Assembly (NCBI GenBank): GCA_016873375.1
Contig: VGXJ01000141.1
Span: 1-5,352 of the forward strand
Origin: Phycisphaerae bacterium
GTDB taxonomy: Bacteria > Planctomycetota > Phycisphaerae > Phycisphaerales > SM1A02
DNA: 5,352 bases
Direction: 5' to 3'
This document shows, piece by piece, positions 1-5,196 of this stretch. Both the position numbers and the translations under genes were made by a program. Each line of letters starts with the position of its first letter. Within the stretch, counting starts at the first letter, position 1. The notes under the pieces are model-generated. The model saw only the letters and a program-made list of their open reading frames with translations. It was not told the origin of the DNA and did no database searches.

Positions 1-483
1 GCTGATATCGCGCGCGCCGGTGCGCTTGACCTCGTCGACCGCACGCGCCGCACTGCCGCCGGTGGCGAGCATCGGATCCACCACGAGCACGGGACCATCC
101 TGCACATCCGGCGGAAGCCGCAGGTAGTACCCCTCCGGCTGCGCGGTCCGCTCGTTGCGGCGGATGCCGATGTGGCCCACGCGCGCCTCGGTGAAGAGCG
201 CGAGGATGCCGTCGGTCATGCCCAGGCCTGCGCGCAGCACGGGCACGAGCGTGGGCGCGCAGCGCAGCCGTCGCGCGAGCATGCGCTCCATCGGCGTGTG
301 GATCTCGACCGGCTCGGTCTCGAAGCGGCGGCTCACTTCATAGGTCATGAGCCCGGCGATCTCGCCGAGCAACCTTCGGAAGTCGCTGCTCGGCGTGGTG
401 CGCTCGCGCAGCACGCTGAGCTTGTGCTGGATCAGCGGATGATCGACGAGCCACAGGTTCGGGTGCTGTGCGTGCGCCTGCAT
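1..483 (-). CDS. upp: Uracil phosphoribosyltransferase, N-terminal 161 codons (cut by the left window edge)
   Basis: This enzyme makes UMP from uracil and PRPP in pyrimidine salvage, in the cytoplasm. Reading the minus strand from the ATG at 483-481 gives an open frame to base 1. It contains the family hallmarks in order: HPLIQHKL near residues 15-22, LLGEIAGLMTYE (38-49), the VPVLRAGLGMTDG segment (80-92), and the PRPP-binding loop DPMLATGGS (136-144). Family members are about 208 residues long, so roughly 50 C-terminal residues, including the uracil-binding end, lie outside the window. I chose this start because it is the only Met before the conserved HPL block. No clear Shine-Dalgarno sequence precedes it, so translation may be weakly initiated or leaderless. 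The frame stays open upstream but shows no in-frame ATG nearby. The gene is divergent from the transporter gene at 572. The family assignment is secure. Confidence 0.95.
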   Translation of the reverse strand, partial: MQAHAQHPNLWLVDHPLIQHKLSVLRERTTPSSDFRRLLGEIAGLMTYEVSRRFETEPVEIHTPMERMLARRLRCAPTLVPVLRAGLGMTDGILALFTEARVGHIGIRRNERTAQPEGYYLRLPPDVQDGPVLVVDPMLATGGSAARAVDEVKRTGARDIS

Positions 484-571
484 CCGGCATGTTGTACCCG
501 CGTGCCGATAGCATCGCCCATGCGGCCCGGGTCCTTCGTGGGTGGCCGCACCACTTCCACCGGAACCCGAC
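484..571. other. Divergent intergenic region between upp and the MFS gene
   Basis: These 88 bases lie between two divergent start codons, so both promoters probably sit here or inside the 5' ends of the genes. I see no convincing -35/-10 pair on either strand and no operator-like palindrome beyond short GC-rich matches. The only translation signal is a weak GGAA at 562-565, six bases before the ATG at 572. Confidence 0.5.
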
Positions 572-1849
572 ATGTCGACCATGACCAACGCTCGGATGCC
601 CCAGGCCTCACGCCTCTTCAACGCAAGCTGCCTCGCACTCATCGTCACGGCCATGAGTTTCGCCCTCCGGGGCGGCGCCATGGGTGCATGGACCTCTGAG
701 TTCGGCCTCACCAACGAACAAGCCGGCTGGATCAACAGCACGGCGTTCTGGGGCTTCACGCTGGCGATGGTCTTCGGTGGACCGCTGTGCGATGCCATCG
801 GCATGGCGGCGATCGCACGCATCGCCTTCGTGGGTCACCTCGCAGGCATCCTGCTCACGATCTTTGCGTGGGACTACTGGAGCCTCTTCACGGGCACACT
901 CCTCTTCGGCATCGCCAACGGATCGGTCGAGGCCGCCTGCAATCCGCTCATCGCCGCGCTGTACCCCGATGACAAGACGACCAAGCTGAATCACTTCCAT
1001 GTCTGGTTCCCGGGTGGCATCGTGATCGGGGGCTTGGTCGCCTTCGTCATGGCCAAGGCCGGACTTGGCTGGAAGGTCCAGTTCGCCTCGATGCTCATCC
1101 CGTTGGCGGCCTACGGTGCGCTCTTCCTCGGACAGCCGATGCCACAAACCGAACGCGTCACGATGGGACTGTCCGGCGGTGCGATGGTGCGCGCGTGCCT
1201 CAACCCGGTCTTCCTGCTCATGGTCATCTGCATGCTCATGACCGCTGCGACGGAGCTCGGGCCGGGCCAGTGGATCCCGAGCATCCTCGAAAACGCTGGT
1301 GTTTCCGGCATCCTGGTGCTGGTGTGGATCACGGGCTTGATGGCGATCGGCCGTCAGTTCGCGGGGCCATTCGTGCATCGGCTGCAGCCGCTGGGCATGC
1401 TGCTGGCGAGCGCGGTGCTGAGCGCGGCGGGGCTCTTTCTCATGAGCCGCTCCTCGGGCGGCATGCTGTTCGTTTCGGCCACGGTCTTCGCCTTCGGCGT
1501 CTGCTTCTTCTGGCCCACGATGCTCGGTTTCGTGAACGAGCGCTTCCCGGCCACCGGTGCACTGGGCCTGGCGATCATGGGCGGCGCAGGCATGCTCAGC
1601 GCTGGCTTTGTGCTGCCGGTGATCGGGCGTTTCTATGACGAGGGCATCACGGCGCGCCTGCCCGAGGGCGTGAGCGCCGATGCATTGAAGACGGCCGCCG
1701 CAGGCAGCGAACAGGCCGCTCAGTGGATGACGGTCCAGGCGGGCGCGGGGCTCGATGCGCTCGGCAAGGTGGCCGTGCTGCCGGTGGCGCTGGCCGTGGT
1801 GTTCGCACTGCTCGTGGTGCTCATGCCGCGCAAGCCCGCGGCGCACTGA
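572..1849 (+). CDS. Major facilitator superfamily transporter, substrate unknown
   Basis: This is a 425-residue inner-membrane secondary transporter. About 12 hydrophobic segments can be seen, roughly at residues 17-35, 55-75, 82-100, 104-130, 145-163, 170-188, 210-227, 245-262, 275-292, 298-318, 328-352 and 398-418. This is the usual MFS number and length. Between helices 2 and 3 is a degenerate MFS motif A, GGPLCDAIG (69-77), which keeps the G-x-L-x-D-x-x-G pattern but lacks the usual Arg/Lys residues after it. Other recognisable segments are NPLIAALYPDD (124-134), LNHFHVWFPGG (139-149) and TELGPGQW (227-234). The loop before the last helix (about 353-397) is long, polar and Ala-rich. I prefer the ATG at 572, with a weak GGAA six bases upstream. 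The frame is open back to a GTG at 542, but that start lacks a ribosome binding site and would add only ten Pro-rich residues. A sugar or organic-solute carrier is possible, but the sequence does not settle the substrate. Confidence 0.88.
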   Translation: MSTMTNARMPQASRLFNASCLALIVTAMSFALRGGAMGAWTSEFGLTNEQAGWINSTAFWGFTLAMVFGGPLCDAIGMAAIARIAFVGHLAGILLTIFAWDYWSLFTGTLLFGIANGSVEAACNPLIAALYPDDKTTKLNHFHVWFPGGIVIGGLVAFVMAKAGLGWKVQFASMLIPLAAYGALFLGQPMPQTERVTMGLSGGAMVRACLNPVFLLMVICMLMTAATELGPGQWIPSILENAGVSGILVLVWITGLMAIGRQFAGPFVHRLQPLGMLLASAVLSAAGLFLMSRSSGGMLFVSATVFAFGVCFFWPTMLGFVNERFPATGALGLAIMGGAGMLSAGFVLPVIGRFYDEGITARLPEGVSADALKTAAAGSEQAAQWMTVQAGAGLDALGKVAVLPVALAVVFALLVVLMPRKPAAH

Positions 1850-1855
1850 GTCCGC

Positions 1856-2422
1856 TCACGAACCGGGAATCCACGGCGTATCAGCCACGCCGCGCTCCTT
1901 GTTGGCTCGGCGGGCCATTGCGAAGAAGAGGTCGCTCAAGCGGTTCAGATAGATCAGGATCGCATCGCCAACCGGTTCCGAGTGGTTCAGGCTCACGACC
2001 AGCCGCTCCGCGCGCCGGCAAACGGTGCGTGCCAGATGCAGGCGCGCGGCAAGTTCGCTGCCACCGGGCATCACGAAACTACGAATCGGGTCGTTGCCCG
2101 ATTCGACCTCGTCGATCCAACCCTCGGCCTCGCGGACGTGCGCGTCGCCGATGCGGACGATCCGCGACTGCTGCTTGGCCCCTTCCGGGGTCGCCAAGTC
2201 GGCTCCGATGTCAAAAAGCCGGGACTGGATCTGGCCGAACATGGCCAAAAACCGGGCGTCGAAGCCCCTGCCTGGCTCGCAGCCGCTGGCGCAGAGACCC
2301 ACCACGGCATTCAACTCGTCAACCGTGCCGTAGGCCTCGATCCGGGGGTGATCCTTGGCGACCCGGGCACCGCTGAAGAGGCCCGTCGTGCCATCGTCAC
2401 CGGTCTTGGTGTAGAGCTTCAT
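1856..2422 (-). CDS. ATP:cob(I)alamin adenosyltransferase, PduO/MMAB type
   Basis: This cytoplasmic enzyme transfers the 5'-deoxyadenosyl group of ATP to cob(I)alamin, giving adenosylcobalamin, the cofactor of enzymes such as methylmalonyl-CoA mutase. The 188-residue product is the usual length for the PduO family. It shows the ATP-binding N-terminus MKLYTKTGDDGTTGLFSG (1-18), then YGTVDELNA (31-39), DIGADLATP (71-79), the FVMPGGSELAARLHLAR segment (116-132) with CRRAER (135-140), and YLNRLSDLFFAMAR (158-171). I chose the start at 2422 because AAGGA (2435-2431 on the minus strand) lies eight bases before it. The other ATG, at 2431, overlaps that signal. A frame running upstream to 2932 is only the antisense of the prepilin gene. 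The gene converges on the transporter gene with six bases between stop codons and no hairpin terminator in the gap. No cobalamin-synthesis gene is adjacent. The symbol is left blank because pduO, cobO-like and mmab names are all used for this family. Confidence 0.95.
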   Translation of the reverse strand: MKLYTKTGDDGTTGLFSGARVAKDHPRIEAYGTVDELNAVVGLCASGCEPGRGFDARFLAMFGQIQSRLFDIGADLATPEGAKQQSRIVRIGDAHVREAEGWIDEVESGNDPIRSFVMPGGSELAARLHLARTVCRRAERLVVSLNHSEPVGDAILIYLNRLSDLFFAMARRANKERGVADTPWIPGS

Positions 2423-2430
2423 GAGTGGCA

Positions 2431-2435
2431 TCCTT
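2431..2435 (-). promoter_or_regulatory. Ribosome binding site of the cobalamin adenosyltransferase gene
   Basis: Read on the minus strand this is AAGGA, eight bases before the ATG at 2422-2420. Its last A is also the first base of an in-frame upstream ATG (2431), so it argues for the downstream Met, where the conserved family N-terminus begins. Confidence 0.65.
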
Positions 2436-2762
2436 CGTGATCGCGCGCTGGCGGGATTCAGACCGACATGGAGGTTATCGTTGATGTCTGTCACCCGACC
2501 CGCGAGTCGCGGGGTGCCGACGGACAAACGAGGATTTTGGCGTATTCCCCCTCGATCTGCCGTATAGTTCTGTTGCGGCTCCGTCCTGGTCCTTGCCAAG
2601 GCCCAAGGCGGGTGGGTTCGCAGGTCAGCCGTCCACTTCTCACGACCTGCAGCATCGACGGATCGTCCCACGATCCAACCATGGGTGAACCGAGCGTCAT
2701 GCACGGGCCACGCATGCGGTGTCCCGACACTCGGCAATGCCGGCCTCGTCGGTCGGTTCAGC

Positions 2763-2768
2763 AAGGAG
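2763..2768 (+). promoter_or_regulatory. Strong Shine-Dalgarno that fixes a TTG start
   Basis: AAGGAG lies six bases before TTG at 2775-2777. It is the best ribosome binding site in the window. It identifies the TTG as the start of prepilin copy 1, in preference to the ATG at 2685, which would give a 30-residue non-conserved extension before the signal. Confidence 0.85.
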
Positions 2769-2774
2769 CCTCCC

Positions 2775-3869
2775 TTGAAGCAACGCAACGCATTCACCAT
2801 CGTCGAACTGCTCGTCGTCGTGGCGATCATCAGTTTGCTGATCGCCATCCTCCTGCCTGCGCTCGGTCGCGCGCGCGATGCCGCGCTCGTCACCCAGAGC
2901 CTGGGCAACCTCCGCAATCTCGCCGCAGCCAACGGCGTCTACGGTGCTGACTACCTCGACCGTCAGTTCACGCTGTCTGCTGACGACTTCGGGCTCGCTG
3001 GCGGCAACTGCGGTACATACATCGCCACCATCGGTTGCCCCGGCCAAGCCATCCTCGGCTGGGATGACACCGGTGGCCTCTGGGGCTACTGGCTCGGTGG
3101 CGGCCTCTGTCCGCCGAACTACCCCGGCAACTGCGGCAACTGGATCGTGAACTGGCCCAACGAGTGGAACTTCACAAACGGCTTCTTCGGCTATTACCGC
3201 CTGCCCAACTGCAAGCCCTTCAACACCTATGTGAACGGCCGCTTTTACGACCGCGCGTTCGTTGCTCCGAAGGACAAGCTCACCATGGAGCGTGCCGAAG
3301 AAGGCATGGGCGATCCCGGCGAGTTCACCATCCTTCCGCAGCAGCCTGGACAGGTCGTCTTCTCGACCTATGTGTGGAGTCCCGCTGCGCTCTGGAACCC
3401 CGACGTCATGTCGCGCAACGGGTTCAGGCAGCCCAATACGCTCCCCGGAGCCTGGAAGTGCCCCTCGCAGGGCCAGGCCAAGTACTCGGAACTCAAGACT
3501 CGCATGATTGAGCTCTATTGGTTGCAGAACCAGGACGGCGGTCCGACCAACCCGGGCTTCTCGGGCGGTTACACCCCTTGGTACTTCAACCAGGGCAACT
3601 CCAGCACCCCAAACGCGATGTTCTATGACGGCCACGTCGCGGGCATCGCCGTCTCGGAAGTCATGGACGCCAATCGACGCGCCATCGCTGGCTGGAACGG
3701 TCAGGCCGGCGCCCCGCCGATCACGGGTCGCGGCCTCTGGCACACCGGCACCCCGCTGGGAACCAATGGCTTCTACCAGCAACTCTCGTTCGACATGCTG
3801 GCTGACACCTCGTTCCACATGCTCACGACAGATGGCATCCTCGGCAGGGACATCCTTGGTGCCAAGTGA
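2775..3869 (+). CDS. Large prepilin/pseudopilin-like protein, array copy 1
   Basis: The predicted 364-residue protein begins with a class III (type IV prepilin) signal: a six-residue leader MKQRNA, then FTIVELLVVVAIISLLIAILL as membrane and assembly helix, with Glu at +5 and Ala instead of Gly at -1. A prepilin peptidase would cut after A6 and methylate the new Phe. The helix continues into LLPALGRARD (26-35) and a DRQFT segment (62-66). The globular part has an aromatic- and Gly-rich core (103-141), cysteines at 79, 88, 112, 120, 146 and 229, a WKCPS motif (227-231), and FYDGHV (283-288), which occupies the position of the planctomycete H-X9-DG motif but has Asn275 in place of His. The C-terminus (from about 311) is nearly identical to copy 2. 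The start is TTG, fixed by AAGGAG six bases upstream. The transcript ends at the terminator at 3943. Membrane anchoring is well supported; pilus assembly and function are not known. Confidence 0.88.
   Translation: MKQRNAFTIVELLVVVAIISLLIAILLPALGRARDAALVTQSLGNLRNLAAANGVYGADYLDRQFTLSADDFGLAGGNCGTYIATIGCPGQAILGWDDTGGLWGYWLGGGLCPPNYPGNCGNWIVNWPNEWNFTNGFFGYYRLPNCKPFNTYVNGRFYDRAFVAPKDKLTMERAEEGMGDPGEFTILPQQPGQVVFSTYVWSPAALWNPDVMSRNGFRQPNTLPGAWKCPSQGQAKYSELKTRMIELYWLQNQDGGPTNPGFSGGYTPWYFNQGNSSTPNAMFYDGHVAGIAVSEVMDANRRAIAGWNGQAGAPPITGRGLWHTGTPLGTNGFYQQLSFDMLADTSFHMLTTDGILGRDILGAK
2790..3869 (+). repeat. Tandem paralogous gene repeat, unit 1 (mature prepilin coding part)
   Basis: The unit runs from the codon for Ala at -1 to the stop, 1080 bases. 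It matches unit 2 (4105-5184), also 1080 bases, without gaps at the protein level, and the visible part of unit 3 (5233-5352). In the first 120 bases units 1 and 3 differ at 14 sites by hand count, nearly all silent, so the repeat is maintained at the protein level and is not a fresh DNA duplication. Confidence 0.85.
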
Positions 3870-3890
3870 TTCGGCGTTCAAGCCCCGCAG

Positions 3891-3924
3891 CCTGAGTGCA
3901 TGACCTCAGGCAGTATGCCTTGAG
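3891..3924 (+). other. Overlapping alternative hairpins downstream of copy 1
   Basis: CCTGAG (3891-3896) can pair with CTCAGG (3905-3910) across an eight-base loop. The same right arm, extended as CTCAGGCA (3905-3912), can instead pair with TGCCTTGAG (3916-3924) across a three-base loop with one bulged T. The two structures exclude each other. They lie between the stop of copy 1 and the terminator, so they would be in its 3' untranslated region. No U-run follows, so neither is a terminator by itself. Confidence 0.4.
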
Positions 3925-3942
3925 CCATTCGACCGCATCTTT

Positions 3943-3975
3943 CAACGGGCCCCCTCAGGGGCCCGTTGTGTTTTT
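3943..3975 (+). terminator. Intrinsic terminator after prepilin copy 1
   Basis: An 11-base-pair perfect stem (3943-3953 with 3958-3968, CAACGGGCCCC / GGGGCCCGTTG) has a four-base loop CTCA. It is followed directly by TGTTTTT (3969-3975). The GC-rich stem plus T-run is the classic rho-independent form. It sits 73 bases after the stop of copy 1 and 108 bases before the start of copy 2, so it should separate the two transcripts. Confidence 0.9.
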
Positions 3976-4068
3976 GCGCTTCGAGAGGTGAATTTGCACG
4001 AATTCGGGCGAAGCACTGCGGCGTGGGCTCCGTCTAGCGGCGTCCCGCGATTATTGTTTGCGTGCTTC

Positions 4069-4075
4069 AGGGGAG
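4069..4075 (+). promoter_or_regulatory. Ribosome binding site of prepilin copy 2
   Basis: AGGGGAG lies eight bases before the ATG at 4084. It supports that ATG over a TTG at 3988, which would add 32 residues that resemble nothing in the other copies. I found no convincing -35/-10 pair between the terminator and this site. Confidence 0.7.
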
Positions 4076-4083
4076 ACTGCCAC

Positions 4084-5184
4084 ATGCCCGCTGCACGCAA
4101 CCGTGCCTTCACGATCGTTGAGCTCCTGGTGGTGGTCGCCATCATCAGCCTGCTCATCGCCATTCTGCTGCCGGCGCTCGGCCGTGCGCGCGATGCCGCG
4201 CTGATCACGCAGAGCCTGGCCAACCTGCGCAACCTTGCTGCAGCCAACGCCACCTACGGCGCCGACTACGCCGACCGCCAGTTCACCGCCGCTGGCGATG
4301 ACTTCGGCATCGTCCAAGGCAATTGCAACACGTACATCAACACGGTCACGTGTCCGCCGCAGCAGATCGCCGGCTGGGACATGAATGGTGGACTGTGGGG
4401 GTTCTGGCTCGGTGGCGGCATGTGCCCGCCCAACTATCCCGGCAACTGCGGCAACTGGATCATCTACTGGCCCAACGAGTGGGGCTTCGCCAACGGCATG
4501 TTCGGCTACTGGCGCCTGCCGAACTACAAGGCGTTCAACACCTACGTGAATGGTCGTTACTACGACCCGGTCTTCTGGGCTCCCAAGGACCTGCTCTGGA
4601 TCAGCCAAGCCGCACCCGGCTTCCAGTATCCGGGTGAGTTCATCCCACCATCAGCCGTTGGCGGCACGAGCATCCGCAGCACCTATGTCTGGAGCCCGGC
4701 GGCATGCTGGAATCCAGATGTGCTGTCGCGCAAAGGATTCAAGCAGCCGACCTCACTGCCTGCCGGGTGGAAGTGCCCATCGGCCGGCCAGGCCAAGTAC
4801 CCGGAACTCAAGACGCGCATGATCGAGCATTCATGGCTGCAGAACCAGGATGGCGGTGCCACGAATCCTGGCTTCGCCGGCGGGGCATCGCCCTGGCTCT
4901 TCAACCAGGGCTATGCCAGCACGCCCAACGCGATGTTCTTTGATGGCCATGTCGCCTCGATTGCGGTCTCCGAAGTGATGGATGCCGATCGACGCATGCG
5001 CGCGAGCTGGGATGGCACCACCGGCGCACCACCGCTGACAGGCCGCGGCCTGTGGCACACCGGGACACCCCTCGGGGTAGACGGTTATTATCAGCAACTC
5101 TCCTTCGACATGCTGGCCGACACGAGTTTTCATGTACTCACGACCGATGGCATTCTCGGCCGCGATATCCTTGGTGCCAAGTAG
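4084..5184 (+). CDS. Large prepilin/pseudopilin-like protein, array copy 2
   Basis: The predicted 366-residue paralogue of copy 1 has an eight-residue leader MPAARNRA before FTIVELLVVVAIISLL, again with Ala at -1 and Glu at +5. From that Ala to the stop it is exactly as long as copy 1 and aligns without gaps. My hand count gives about 271 identities in 359 columns. Cysteines 81, 90, 114, 122 and 231 match those of copy 1, C208 is extra, and C146 of copy 1 is Tyr here. The Trp-rich core (105-143), WKCPS (229-233), the DG motif (FFDGHV, 285-290) and the C-terminal block ending GILGRDILGAK are all kept. The His of H-X9-DG is replaced by Tyr277. The least conserved part is residues 173-199. No terminator follows, and copy 3 starts 12 bases later, so the two are probably co-transcribed. 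Function and assembly partners are unknown. Confidence 0.88.
   Translation: MPAARNRAFTIVELLVVVAIISLLIAILLPALGRARDAALITQSLANLRNLAAANATYGADYADRQFTAAGDDFGIVQGNCNTYINTVTCPPQQIAGWDMNGGLWGFWLGGGMCPPNYPGNCGNWIIYWPNEWGFANGMFGYWRLPNYKAFNTYVNGRYYDPVFWAPKDLLWISQAAPGFQYPGEFIPPSAVGGTSIRSTYVWSPAACWNPDVLSRKGFKQPTSLPAGWKCPSAGQAKYPELKTRMIEHSWLQNQDGGATNPGFAGGASPWLFNQGYASTPNAMFFDGHVASIAVSEVMDADRRMRASWDGTTGAPPLTGRGLWHTGTPLGVDGYYQQLSFDMLADTSFHVLTTDGILGRDILGAK
4105..5184 (+). repeat. Tandem paralogous gene repeat, unit 2
   Basis: This is the same 1080-base unit as 2790-3869, in direct orientation. In the first 120 bases it differs from unit 3 at about 16 sites by hand count, mostly third codon positions. Confidence 0.85.
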
Positions 5185-5186
5185 GA
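5182..5186 (+). promoter_or_regulatory. Possible ribosome binding site of copy 3 overlapping the copy 2 stop codon
   Basis: TAGGA contains the TAG stop of copy 2 and an AGGA ten bases before the ATG at 5197. It is weak and somewhat far from the start. Translation of copy 3 may therefore depend partly on ribosomes finishing copy 2. That coupling is an inference from spacing. Confidence 0.4.
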
Positions 5187-5196
5187 TTCTTCCCCG

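Larger units (their letters stand above)
2423..2774. other. 352-base gene-free region between divergent genes
   Basis: No credible coding region lies here; open frames that cross it are extensions or shadows of the flanking genes. It carries the AAGGA of the minus-strand gene (2435-2431) and the AAGGAG of the prepilin gene (2763-2768). Positions 2499-2513 can form a short hairpin (CCCGC, five-base loop, GCGGG). An AT-richer patch at 2531-2570 contains TATAGT (2563-2568) with TTGGCG (2537-2542) 20 bases upstream. That could be a plus-strand promoter, but the spacing is too long to be convincing. If it is real, prepilin copy 1 would have a leader of about 200 bases. I found no recognisable riboswitch or tRNA. 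Confidence 0.5.

Noticed and set aside
542..571. GTG start at 542 for the transporter
   Set aside because: There is no Shine-Dalgarno before it, and the ten added residues are Pro-rich and lie before any transporter-like sequence. It cannot be fully excluded.
172..699. Plus-strand 175-codon frame opposite upp and into the transporter
   Set aside because: It has no recognisable motif, is rich in Arg and His, and lies opposite a strongly recognised uracil phosphoribosyltransferase.
608..1846. A 412-codon open frame on the minus strand opposite the transporter
   Set aside because: Its translation is rich in His, Arg, Glu and Ala without any hydrophobic or domain pattern, which is typical of the antisense of a GC-rich membrane protein gene. 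The plus strand has a clear 12-helix protein.
484..1849. Functional pairing of upp with the adjacent carrier as a uracil uptake and salvage unit
   Set aside because: The carrier is an MFS protein, not a uracil permease of the UraA/NCS2 type, and the two genes are divergent with no shared operator that I can see.
2423..2500. Cobalamin riboswitch upstream of the adenosyltransferase
   Set aside because: The only resemblance is GCCACT next to the start codon. The rest of the B12 box and the conserved core are absent, and the match overlaps the ribosome binding site.
2423..2932. N-terminal extension of the cobalamin adenosyltransferase frame up to 2932
   Set aside because: The extra residues include the antisense of the prepilin N-terminus, while the known family N-terminus (MKLYTKTGD) begins at 2422 with AAGGA eight bases upstream.
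2697..3881. A 394-codon minus-strand open frame opposite prepilin copy 1
   Set aside because: It is a shadow of a high-GC coding region. The plus frame is conserved in copy 2 residue by residue and has a proper signal and ribosome binding site.
3988..4083. TTG start at 3988 for prepilin copy 2
   Set aside because: It adds 32 residues that do not resemble the other leaders and lacks a ribosome binding site, whereas the ATG at 4084 has AGGGGAG eight bases upstream.
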